Shown: positions 1 to 7,905 of the stretch, in pieces | Layout: each line of letters starts with the position of its first letter | Position numbering within the stretch: position 1 is the first letter of the stretch | The notes under the pieces: model-generated | What the model was told of the DNA's origin: nothing | What the model saw: the letters and a program-made list of their open reading frames with translations, nothing else | Database searches by the model: none | Position numbers and translations under genes: made by a program | NCBI RefSeq assembly: GCF_026410195.1 | Contig: NZ_JAPMLM010000069.1 | Location: forward strand, 1 to 64,000 | Origin: Xanthomarina sp. F2636L | GTDB lineage: Bacteria; Bacteroidota; Bacteroidia; Flavobacteriales; Flavobacteriaceae | DNA length: 64,000 nt | Reading direction: 5' to 3'

Positions 1-489
1 CCAACTTGTTCAGATGGCGTTCAAAACGGTAATGAAACAGGTGTAGATTGTGGTGGACCAGATTGTGCACCTTGTGAAACTTCTTGTACAGATAATGAAG
101 TTATTGTATCTATTAAATTTGATAATTATCCTGCTGAGACAGCATGGTCACTTAAAAATAGTTCAGGTACAACCGTAGCTTCTGGTGGAACTTATGGGTC
201 TGCAGCTGGAGGATCTACTATCTCTGAAACCTTATGTTTACCAGACGGATGTTATACATTCACAATCACGGACACTTATGGCGATGGCATCTGCTGCTCT
301 TACGGTAATGGAAATTACTCTGTTACAGGTTCTACTGGAACATTAGTTTCTGGGAGTTCTTTTGGAAGTTCAGAAGCCACTGATTTCTGTTTAGGTGGTG
401 CACCAGCTCCAACATGTACAGATGGTATTCAAAATGGTGATGAAACCGGAGTTGATTGTGGAGGTTCATCTTGTGCTCCATGTTCAACA
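1..489 (+). repeat. Two copies of a Cys-rich 81-bp coding module
   Basis: Bases 1-81 and 409-489 encode near-identical 27-residue modules with pattern PxCxDGxQNGxETGVDCGGxxCxPC, 408 bp apart. They separate beta domains in the secreted protein, so they are probably disulfide-bonded linkers. Confidence 0.75.
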
Positions 490-1248
490 GGTGGTACAGA
501 AGTGCTTCACGAGGGTTACTTCGAATCTGGTTGGGATGGATGGTCTGATGGGGGAAGCGATTGCTACCGTTACTCAGGATCACGCTCTTACGAAGGCAAC
601 TACTCTATTAGGTTAAGAGATAATTCTGGTACAGCTTCAGCAATGACCTCACCTTCATTTAATTTAACCGCTTATGGTCAAGTGGAAGTGGAATTCTATT
701 TCTACGCATACAGTATGGAAAACAACGAAGATTTCTGGTTGCGTTATTATAATGGTTCTAGTTGGACTACAGTAGCAAGTTATGCCAGAGGAACTAACTT
801 TGATAATAACACCTTTTATACGGCAACCGTAACTTTAGATGCCTCGCAATATAATTTTGCTAGCAACTCTCAGTTTAGATTCCAATGTGATGCAAGCAAT
901 AACAGTGATTATATTTATATAGATCAGGTAACTATTAGAGGAGTCGGTTCTGGTTCTAGAGGAAAAGGAAACTCTCTTCAAGCTATTAGAACATTAGATA
1001 CCAATGATGGTTTTACTTCTGAAGATGACTTCTTACTATATCCAAATCCTGTAAAAGGTGCTATTCTGAATGTAAAATTACCTGGAAATATTTCAGGATC
1101 TTTCAGAATTATCAATATGATTGGTCAAGAAGTGTTAAAAGGAAACTCCATTAAAGAAATAAACGTGAGCAGTTTAAAATCTGGCATGTACTTTATAGAA
1201 GTGAATGATGGTGAAGAGATTATGACTAAGAAATTTATTAAACAATAA
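1..1248 (+). CDS. C-terminal part of a large secreted T9SS protein (5' end outside window)
   Basis: An open frame runs from the first base to TAA at 1246-1248, giving 415 residues of a longer protein. Two 27-residue Cys-rich modules (CSDGVQNGNETGVDCGG and CTDGIQNGDETGVDCGG, residues about 1-27 and 137-163) flank a beta-sandwich-like segment containing GDGICC. Residues about 165-315 look like a jelly-roll/MAM-like adhesive domain. The last ~75 residues (LYPNPVKG...GQEVLKG...SGMYFIEV...KKFIKQ) are a type A T9SS sorting domain, so the protein should be exported to or beyond the outer membrane. Such tails are common on secreted metalloproteases and glycosidases, but the catalytic part is not in the window and I do not guess it. 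A strong terminator follows. Confidence 0.85.
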   Translation, partial: PTCSDGVQNGNETGVDCGGPDCAPCETSCTDNEVIVSIKFDNYPAETAWSLKNSSGTTVASGGTYGSAAGGSTISETLCLPDGCYTFTITDTYGDGICCSYGNGNYSVTGSTGTLVSGSSFGSSEATDFCLGGAPAPTCTDGIQNGDETGVDCGGSSCAPCSTGGTEVLHEGYFESGWDGWSDGGSDCYRYSGSRSYEGNYSIRLRDNSGTASAMTSPSFNLTAYGQVEVEFYFYAYSMENNEDFWLRYYNGSSWTTVASYARGTNFDNNTFYTATVTLDASQYNFASNSQFRFQCDASNNSDYIYIDQVTIRGVGSGSRGKGNSLQAIRTLDTNDGFTSEDDFLLYPNPVKGAILNVKLPGNISGSFRIINMIGQEVLKGNSIKEINVSSLKSGMYFIEVNDGEEIMTKKFIKQ

Positions 1249-1274
1249 TCATAATTAATTATTAAATGAAGAAG

Positions 1275-1305
1275 TCCAGAGTGAAAGCTCTGGATTTTTT
1301 TTTTT
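1275..1305 (+). terminator. Intrinsic terminator after the T9SS protein
   Basis: A 7-bp perfect stem (TCCAGAG / CTCTGGA) with a 6-nt loop is followed by 11 T residues. Confidence 0.9.
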
Positions 1306-1338
1306 GGTTTTGTATGTTTGGATCAGGTGAAAGAGGTA

Positions 1339-2052
1339 TTAAATATTCACAATCTCATTAGTATGAAGTAGTTCATCACCACGGAGTCTCAGGAAGATTT
1401 GAGCCACAGCAATCGTGTCTTTTTCGCAATAGGTAATAATCCGGTCTATTTCCTTTTCTTCGTAATAAACCCGATAGACTTCACTACCATCAATATCATC
1501 TTTAGGCGAAGGAATTCCTAAAATATTAGTCAATAATTTTAAAGAAGTATAATGCTTATAATCGCCAAATTTCCATAATTCTAAAGTGTCCAGATGTGGT
1601 ACTTCCCAAGGTTTTTTACCAAAGAGATTCAGCTTATAAGGTAATTCTATGTCATGAATAATCATCCGTCTGGCGATGTACGGAAAATCGAATTCCTTTC
1701 CATTATGGGCGCATAATAAGTGTTTGGTCTGACTGAAATATGAGGCAAGTAGATTTTTAAAATCTTTTAAAATATCGGTTTCTTCTCCGTAAAAAGAAGT
1801 TACCCGAAAGGTTCTAATACCTCCTTGATATTTAAAATAGCCTACCGATATGCAGACTATTTTACCAAATTCGGCCCAAATGCCTGCTCTATCGTAGAAT
1901 TCTTCGGCAGTAAATTCGTCTTTTCTTTGATATTGGGTTTTTTGTTCCCAAAGGTCTTGTTTGGTTTTATCTAAATCTGAGAAATGCTGATTTTCTGGAA
2001 CAGTTTCAATGTCCAGAAAAAGAATATTCTCGAGATTTAATTTATTAATCAT
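1339..2052 (-). CDS. Predicted 3'-5' exonuclease, PolB-like (DEDDy)
   Basis: 237 residues. The exonuclease motifs are visible in order: FLDIET (D14, E16), HNGKEFDFP (D122) and YCEKD (Y208, D212), which makes it a DEDDy-type nuclease resembling the exonuclease domain of family B DNA polymerases. No polymerase domain is present, and the length is normal for these stand-alone proteins, whose substrate is unknown to me. It is the last gene of a leftward group, 11 bp after a small membrane protein and the penicillin-acylase-family gene. Family call is firm; cellular role (nucleic-acid processing in the cytoplasm) is inference. Confidence 0.85.
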   Translation of the reverse strand: MINKLNLENILFLDIETVPENQHFSDLDKTKQDLWEQKTQYQRKDEFTAEEFYDRAGIWAEFGKIVCISVGYFKYQGGIRTFRVTSFYGEETDILKDFKNLLASYFSQTKHLLCAHNGKEFDFPYIARRMIIHDIELPYKLNLFGKKPWEVPHLDTLELWKFGDYKHYTSLKLLTNILGIPSPKDDIDGSEVYRVYYEEKEIDRIITYCEKDTIAVAQIFLRLRGDELLHTNEIVNI

Positions 2053-2063
2053 CTAAACAATTT

Positions 2064-2420
2064 TTAAGACTTAGATAATAAAGTTACGCATTGTTTTCCA
2101 AATATTCCAGCAACTCCAGCAGCAAGACCTCCAATAATTCCCGTAACTAAAATTAAAAGATAAGCATTTCCATTTAAAGGTAATAATACGGCCATCTTTT
2201 TAGCTAGAATAAAATCGTTAGTACTGCTTAACCAAAAGGAATAGGCCACCCAGAAAAGAGTAATAGCTAAAAAAGGTACGACAAATACCGAAGCACGTTT
2301 CAAACTAAAAAACAGACCTGTGGCAAAGGCTGCTACCATAACCGACCACCAAGGTAAAAACTGTGAAAGAATAATGGCTAAGATTATTGTTACTATAAAA
2401 TTAATGATATTTTTTGTCAT
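2064..2420 (-). CDS. Small multi-pass membrane protein, unknown function
   Basis: 118 residues with about four hydrophobic helices (roughly 5-22, 27-40, 44-67 and 83-110) and few charged residues. No enzyme motif or Cys/His cluster is visible. It sits 2 bp after the stop of the penicillin-acylase-family gene and 11 bp before the exonuclease gene, so the three are probably co-transcribed. The family is not one I can name. Confidence 0.7.
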   Translation of the reverse strand: MTKNIINFIVTIILAIILSQFLPWWSVMVAAFATGLFFSLKRASVFVVPFLAITLFWVAYSFWLSSTNDFILAKKMAVLLPLNGNAYLLILVTGIIGGLAAGVAGIFGKQCVTLLSKS

Positions 2421-2422
2421 GA

Positions 2423-4834
2423 TTACGGAGTTAAAGTTTGGGTGGAAATTACGCCTTCTGTGTTGTTTTGATCTTGAATAAAGAGAGCTTCAAAATATTC
2501 TCCAACAGCCCAACGATCAATAAAATTATCGTAATATTTACTGCCTGGATTTCCAGATTGACCTCCTGGATATATTCCTAAAGCGGTTGGTGGCGATGTC
2601 ATTTCTACAATCATTCTCCAAGAAGGACCATGATTGGTATCGGCTGCATTTACGGTATGTCTGTCTCCTCCAATTGGTAAATCGAATCTGGAAAAAGCAG
2701 GTAACCCCTGTAATAAATGTCCAACATAAGTTGCTTTATAAGCTTGCCAGTTATAATTGCCATGAATTTCCTTCCATTCATTAAGCTCTTTAACTGTTTC
2801 TTTAAAAGTAATTAAAAACAGGTCTTTAGCTGTTTCTTTTTCAGGTGTTGCTACAATATCCATAAGTTCGTCTTCTGGATAGTTTTTAAGTAAATATATG
2901 GTTTGGTACATAAACGGTTTCATATAAGCTATGTTTTCATCATCAAATTCATCCCAGGTTAATGGGTATAATTTCTTCCACCATAAATCCCAAATACTCG
3001 GAGCAATTTTATCGATATCGCTATTATAATCCCAGGTTGTAATAAGTTTTAAAACTTCTTGTTCTTCGTTACTCAAGCTAGAAGTATCTAAGTGTTCTAA
3101 CATGTATGGCAATAATTCAGATGCTCTTAAGTTATAATTGTTGTTTTGAAGGTCTTTAAAATCTTGAATGTTAAAGGTTTCTTTTGAACGGAAGAAATCG
3201 TTAATCACACGGTTTCTATAAGTTTCATAACCATCGTTAAACACATAAAACGGATAAGATTTATCTACAGGGTGTTGATTTGCCGAACTTACAAAACCAC
3301 GTTCTGGATTTTTTGAAAAGGCGTTATTCTCTTTAGGAATAAAGCTTTGCCAGTCGTGATCTGGATTGCTGCCATCCATTAAAAACTTTCCTTGTCCTTG
3401 CCACTTATTTGGAAATAACCCTTGAATCCATAAGGCAATATCTCCTGAAGTTGATGCAAAGGCAAAGTTTTGAGCTGGAGCCACCCAATGTTGAAGAGCT
3501 GCTAAGTAATCGTCGTAATTTTTTGATGAGTTTAAATCGATTAAAGTTCTTTGATTGTTACCACCAATATGCCCAATCCATTTCATAGCATAACCTACTT
3601 CTTGTCCGTTGCCTTTAAAAGTATGATCGTAACTTACAGGCCCATGATGGGTATAAATTACCGAGTCTATAAAGGTTTCTTTTCCGTTAATTTTTATTTC
3701 TTCAACCCTTAAGGTAGCATCTTTCCAAGCACCATTATATTTATACTGAGTTCTACTCTTATCCTTAAATTCAATTTTATACCAATCCTTGACATCTCTT
3801 GTGGCATTGGTTTCTGCCCATGCAATATCTGTATTAAAACCTGAAACCACGCCCATGGCTCCAGGAAGGGTTGCACCGTAGGAGTTATGTTTTGGCGTAG
3901 CCAATTGCATAACAAACCATATTGACGGTAAATTAAGGCCTAAGTGTGGATCGTTGGCAAGAATGGGATTACCAGAATAAGATTTTTTACCAGATACCGC
4001 CCAATTATTGCTCCCATTATTAGCGTGAGGTTTTTCCATGGTTTCCGCAATAGAATCTAAGGGTAATTCGCTAAGTGGAGTTTCAGTAATAGCGGTTTCT
4101 ATATAGCTCCAATCTGTTTCTTTAGAAATAATTGGATCGTTTACATCAAAAAAATCTGGGTATAGCAAATCAAATCGCTCTTCACCTAATAACCTCAAGG
4201 CATTGGTATATTCTAAATCGTGCTCTCTACTACACAACATATCTGTCATATACATAAGTAAATAGGCTGTTTTATCTAAAGCCCATAATTCCGGCTGATA
4301 GCCTAACAATTTGTATTCTACAGGATAGTCTTTTGGGTTTAAAGATTGAATATAACTATTAACTCCATCGCTGTAAGCTTCTAGAAGCTCTATAATCTCT
4401 GGATCTTCAGCTTCCATTTTCTTTATGGCGTTTTCGGCACCAAAACCTATGCCTTTTCTGCGTTGGGCTCTATCGTAATCCAAAGCTTTTTCACCAATAA
4501 TTTCAGATAATCTTCCGGCAGCTGCAAAGGTTTGGAAATCCATTTGCCAAAGTCTATGTTTGGCTGTAATATAACCTTGTGCTCGGTATAAATCTGTGTC
4601 GTTTTGTGCAAAAATATGAGGCACAAGGTTTTCATCGTAGTGCACAGTTACCTTCTCCGAAAGGTTAGGAATCTCTACATTTCCAGTAATAGATTCGGTT
4701 TGTTCATTTTGCCAGATTCCTTTAGCTGGATTTAAAAATTCACCTAGAGCAGGAATTGCCCCGAACTTAGTGTTTAAAATGAAAAAAATGCCAATAAGAA
4801 GCAGCAGGGAAACTAAAAATTTGAGGTATTTCAT
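2423..4834 (-). CDS. Penicillin acylase family protein (Ntn hydrolase)
   Basis: 803 residues, the usual length of this family. An N-terminal hydrophobic segment (5-22) directs it to the envelope. The conserved PHIFAQNDTDLYRAQGY region (about 72-88) precedes the autocatalytic junction HANNGSNNWAVSG, where Ser275 should become the N-terminal nucleophile after self-cleavage; NDPHLGLNLPSIW follows, as expected for the start of the beta chain. Members hydrolyse amide bonds of acylated compounds, including beta-lactams, acyl-homoserine lactones and lipopeptides; the natural substrate here cannot be read. It is the first gene of a probable three-gene operon. Family call is confident, substrate unknown. 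Confidence 0.9.
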   Translation of the reverse strand: MKYLKFLVSLLLLIGIFFILNTKFGAIPALGEFLNPAKGIWQNEQTESITGNVEIPNLSEKVTVHYDENLVPHIFAQNDTDLYRAQGYITAKHRLWQMDFQTFAAAGRLSEIIGEKALDYDRAQRRKGIGFGAENAIKKMEAEDPEIIELLEAYSDGVNSYIQSLNPKDYPVEYKLLGYQPELWALDKTAYLLMYMTDMLCSREHDLEYTNALRLLGEERFDLLYPDFFDVNDPIISKETDWSYIETAITETPLSELPLDSIAETMEKPHANNGSNNWAVSGKKSYSGNPILANDPHLGLNLPSIWFVMQLATPKHNSYGATLPGAMGVVSGFNTDIAWAETNATRDVKDWYKIEFKDKSRTQYKYNGAWKDATLRVEEIKINGKETFIDSVIYTHHGPVSYDHTFKGNGQEVGYAMKWIGHIGGNNQRTLIDLNSSKNYDDYLAALQHWVAPAQNFAFASTSGDIALWIQGLFPNKWQGQGKFLMDGSNPDHDWQSFIPKENNAFSKNPERGFVSSANQHPVDKSYPFYVFNDGYETYRNRVINDFFRSKETFNIQDFKDLQNNNYNLRASELLPYMLEHLDTSSLSNEEQEVLKLITTWDYNSDIDKIAPSIWDLWWKKLYPLTWDEFDDENIAYMKPFMYQTIYLLKNYPEDELMDIVATPEKETAKDLFLITFKETVKELNEWKEIHGNYNWQAYKATYVGHLLQGLPAFSRFDLPIGGDRHTVNAADTNHGPSWRMIVEMTSPPTALGIYPGGQSGNPGSKYYDNFIDRWAVGEYFEALFIQDQNNTEGVISTQTLTP

Positions 4835-4908
4835 TTAAGAAGGTTTTAAGGACTAAAGATATATGTTTTTGTTGAATTTTAAATTTTGAAAAAACATGAA
4901 AATTTAAA

Positions 4909-5382
4909 TTAAAAAAGGGATTGTTGTTTATACGGACTTTCGTGATCTAGCAGCCATTTTTTTCTGTGTAAACCTCCAGCATAACCGGTTAAGCTGCCAT
5001 CGCTACCAATAACTCTGTGACAAGGAACTACTATCCATAAGGGATTTTTACCATTAGCATTGGCAACAGCTCTTATAGCTTTAACATCGCCAAGTTGTTT
5101 GGAAAGTTCGAGATAAGACAGTGTTTTTCCAAAGGGGATTTTTAATAAGGCGTCCCAGACTCTCTTTTGAAAATCTGTACCTTCTGGATGTAATTCTAAA
5201 TCAAAATCTGTACGAGAACCTTCAAAATACTCTGTGAGTTGCTGCACGCAATCCTCTAATTCTAAGGGAATAATATCAGTAATTGGTTCTTCGGAATTCA
5301 ATACAATAATAGATGAAATGCCATTTTCGTCTCCAGCAATCTTAGTAAAGCCTAGAGGTGTTTTTATAATGCAATCTTTCAT
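4909..5382 (-). CDS. ogt: Methylated-DNA--protein-cysteine S-methyltransferase
   Basis: 157 residues. The C-terminal half carries the signature IVVPCHRVIG with the alkyl-acceptor Cys121, followed by LTGYAGGLHRKKWLL. It removes O6-alkyl groups from guanine in a suicide reaction in the cytoplasm. The length is typical of Ogt, without the AdaA regulatory part. Its ATG overlaps the TAA of the upstream CorC-like gene by one base (TAATG), indicating translational coupling, although the two functions are not obviously linked. Confidence 0.92.
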   Translation of the reverse strand: MKDCIIKTPLGFTKIAGDENGISSIIVLNSEEPITDIIPLELEDCVQQLTEYFEGSRTDFDLELHPEGTDFQKRVWDALLKIPFGKTLSYLELSKQLGDVKAIRAVANANGKNPLWIVVPCHRVIGSDGSLTGYAGGLHRKKWLLDHESPYKQQSLF

Positions 5383-6467
5383 TATTCGTCAGGGTTAATA
5401 TCGTCTATTAAACCAAGACGCTGTGCTCTGGCTTCCCAACTGCGTCTAGCTAATTGTTGTAAATCTGGAACATCATCACTTTCGTCCATAATCTCTAACC
5501 CCAAAAGAGTTTCAATAACGTCTTCCATGGTTACCAATCCACTTACCGAACCGTATTCGTCTACCACTAAAGCCATGTGATTTTTGCTTTCAATTAATTG
5601 CTCAAACAATCGAGGAATAGGCATACTTCTATTAACTATAATGATATTTCTTTTAATGTCTGAAAGTAATTTACTACCATTACCAAAGGCCATTTCTTTA
5701 AATACTTCGTCCTTTAAAACCAAGCCTGTAATATTGTCTGGATTATTAGTAAAAACAGGAATTCTAGAGAATTTTATATTCGCATTATTTTTAAAAAAAG
5801 CTTGAATTGTTTGGTCTTCATCTTCAATTGTCATAACCGTTCTGGGCGTCATAACATCTTTTGCCAAGACCTCTTTGAAGGTTAGCATGTTTTTTATAAC
5901 TTTACTTTCCGATTCATGAAAAACCCCTTCTTCTTCGGCAATATCTGTCATGGCATGAAAATCTTCACGACTTAAAACACTTCCATGTCCTTTACCTCCA
6001 ATAAGCTTGGTAGTGAGTCTTAAAAGCCATAAAATCCCTGTGTATTTTAAAGGAAAAATTAAAATATTAAGAGAGGTTGCTGTAAATCCTACCAAGGATT
6101 TCCAATAAGAAGCACCAATGGTTTTTGGGATAATTTCTGAAACTATTAAAATTAACAAAGTCATGATGGCCGATACAATTCCAACCGTATTTATTCCGAA
6201 GAGTTCTAGTTTATAAGGTAGTTTTTCAGCTTCAATTCCAACCATCATAGCACCTAGCGTGTGAGCAATGGTATTTAGGGTAAGAATAGCAATTAGAGGC
6301 TGATCAACATCAGCTTTAAGAGCTTCTAGCTTAAAAGCATAATCTTTCTTTTCTTGTTTTTTTACACTAATAAAAGTAGGAGTAACGCTTAGTAAAACAG
6401 CCTCCAAAATGGAGCATAAAAACGAGAAAAATATAGAAACTGTGGCCCAAAGAAGGAGTGTACTCAT
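5382..6467 (-). CDS. CorC/HlyC (CNNM-type) membrane protein with CBS pair
   Basis: 361 residues. The first ~150 form a DUF21/CNNM transmembrane domain with three or four helices (for example SIFFSFLCSILEAVLLS at the N terminus and IVSAIMTLLILIVSEIIPKT). Residues about 190-320 form two CBS domains, the second containing MALVVDEYGSVSGLVTMEDV. The relatives are linked to Mg/Co tolerance or efflux in bacteria. The C-terminal CorC_HlyC accessory domain appears to be missing, which matches shorter members of the family. It is translationally coupled to ogt. The precise ion is inference. Confidence 0.85.
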   Translation of the reverse strand: MSTLLLWATVSIFFSFLCSILEAVLLSVTPTFISVKKQEKKDYAFKLEALKADVDQPLIAILTLNTIAHTLGAMMVGIEAEKLPYKLELFGINTVGIVSAIMTLLILIVSEIIPKTIGASYWKSLVGFTATSLNILIFPLKYTGILWLLRLTTKLIGGKGHGSVLSREDFHAMTDIAEEEGVFHESESKVIKNMLTFKEVLAKDVMTPRTVMTIEDEDQTIQAFFKNNANIKFSRIPVFTNNPDNITGLVLKDEVFKEMAFGNGSKLLSDIKRNIIIVNRSMPIPRLFEQLIESKNHMALVVDEYGSVSGLVTMEDVIETLLGLEIMDESDDVPDLQQLARRSWEARAQRLGLIDDINPDE

Positions 6468-6818
6468 TAATGTTTGTTTTGTTTCCTGCTAATTTAAGAA
6501 TATTAAAAGAGTTAGACTATATGGTAAGATAGGAATTTTAGGAAACTTTAGTTTTTATAATGTGTTGTAAATCTGATAATTCCAAAAGAGTTAAAATTAA
6601 ATTTATTAGAGATAATCTATACTTAGTATTTTAGTGTCTTTTGCCATGTTAGATTTACCTTTCACTCAAAATAGGATTTGATTGAATGAAAAGCAATTGC
6701 CTTTTAATTAAACAGATTAGATTGATGTCATTTTATAGAAATATTTCATTTTGATATAAAGTGATGAAAATAAACATCATATTGCATAAAACATATTACA
6801 GATCTCAAATTTATAAAC
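6468..6818. other. 351-bp AT-rich intergenic region between divergent genes
   Basis: It separates the leftward corC-like gene from the rightward histidine kinase. I found no open frame of useful length, no RNA gene and no convincing TAnnTTTG box. It must hold both promoters. Confidence 0.5.
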
Positions 6819-7856
6819 ATGAAAACCTACCATACTCTTTCTCAAATTTCAATTCTTAAAAAATACTCTTATAAATTTCTTTTTGTTGCCTTCTTAGGGA
6901 TTCACATCCCTTTACTAGGTATTATATTTTATGCATTATTTGCAACCTCTATTTCAACTACAACATTTATTTTAATTACTTTAGGATTAACATTATTAGC
7001 TACAGCATTAACTTTAAGAGTTTTAAATGCTCTTTTAGCGCCTATAATAAAAGGTGAAGTGGCATTGAAAGATTATGTAGAAAATAATACTCTTCCAAAC
7101 TTACCTATTAATTACACCGATGAGGTGGGAGACATGTTAAAGAATATTCAATACACAATTGAGTGTTTAGATGAAGTGGACAAAGAGAAACAAGACATTA
7201 TTGAATTGATTTCTCATGATTTACGAACACCAATTTTACAGTCCCTTGAAGTAATTAATTTTTTAAAAGAAGATGGAGATGATGCGCAACAACGAGAAGA
7301 AAATTTGAATTTATTGAATGAAATTTCAACCAAGCAACTTAAATTTCTTGAAGAAATGCTTAAGACTCTAAAAGCAAACCATATAGAGGTTGGTTTTAAA
7401 AATTTTGAAAACTTATCAGTTTCAGAAATAATTAATGAGATTATTGCTGACTATAAGAATCGTATTGATGAGAAACAGTTGACTGTTATTAATACGGTTC
7501 CAGATGATTTAATGATGTATGGACATGCCATTGGTATGAAACAAGTGTTTGAAAACCTATTAAATAATGCCATTAAGTTTTCTGAGAAAAATGATGAAAT
7601 ACATATATCTGGAGTTTCAGATAAAAACTCAGTCCAAATTATAATAAAAGACCATGGAATGGGTTTTAACGAACAAACCAAAGAAACACTTTTTAGTAAA
7701 TTTGTACCAGGTCATTTAGGGACTAGCGGAGAACCAACTACAGGATTAGGACTTTATTTAACCAAAAAAATTGTTGAAAAACATAGAGGTACCATTCAGC
7801 CTTTTAGTGATGGGCAGGGTAAAGGTGCCAAATTTGTAGTTTCTATTCCTAAATAA
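6819..7856 (+). CDS. Sensor histidine kinase, orphan
   Basis: 345 residues. Two adjacent membrane helices (about 20-42 and 48-70) leave only a very short extracytoplasmic loop, so the signal is probably sensed in or near the membrane. A HAMP-like linker (71-125) leads to the HisKA box ELISHDLRTP with phospho-acceptor His133, then the ATPase domain: N box ENLLNNAIKF (N250), G1 DHGMGF (278-283) and G2 TTGLGLYLTKKI (307-318). No response regulator gene lies within several kilobases on either side, so its partner is encoded elsewhere. Role in signalling is certain at family level; the stimulus is unknown. Confidence 0.9.
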   Translation: MKTYHTLSQISILKKYSYKFLFVAFLGIHIPLLGIIFYALFATSISTTTFILITLGLTLLATALTLRVLNALLAPIIKGEVALKDYVENNTLPNLPINYTDEVGDMLKNIQYTIECLDEVDKEKQDIIELISHDLRTPILQSLEVINFLKEDGDDAQQREENLNLLNEISTKQLKFLEEMLKTLKANHIEVGFKNFENLSVSEIINEIIADYKNRIDEKQLTVINTVPDDLMMYGHAIGMKQVFENLLNNAIKFSEKNDEIHISGVSDKNSVQIIIKDHGMGFNEQTKETLFSKFVPGHLGTSGEPTTGLGLYLTKKIVEKHRGTIQPFSDGQGKGAKFVVSIPK

Positions 7857-7905
7857 TTTCTATTCTAAGAAGAAGCTAATATGTATCGATTATGTTTGCT
7901 TATTC

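Noticed and set aside
6717-6726. TTAGATTGAT upstream of the orphan kinase, similar to the shared feoA/araC element
   Set aside because: Only 10 bases match, and the other half of the repeat is absent; likely chance in AT-rich DNA.
7451-7681. Reverse-strand open frame inside the histidine kinase gene, and many similar overlapping frames elsewhere
   Set aside because: They are antisense or out-of-frame shadows of well-supported genes, with no motifs.
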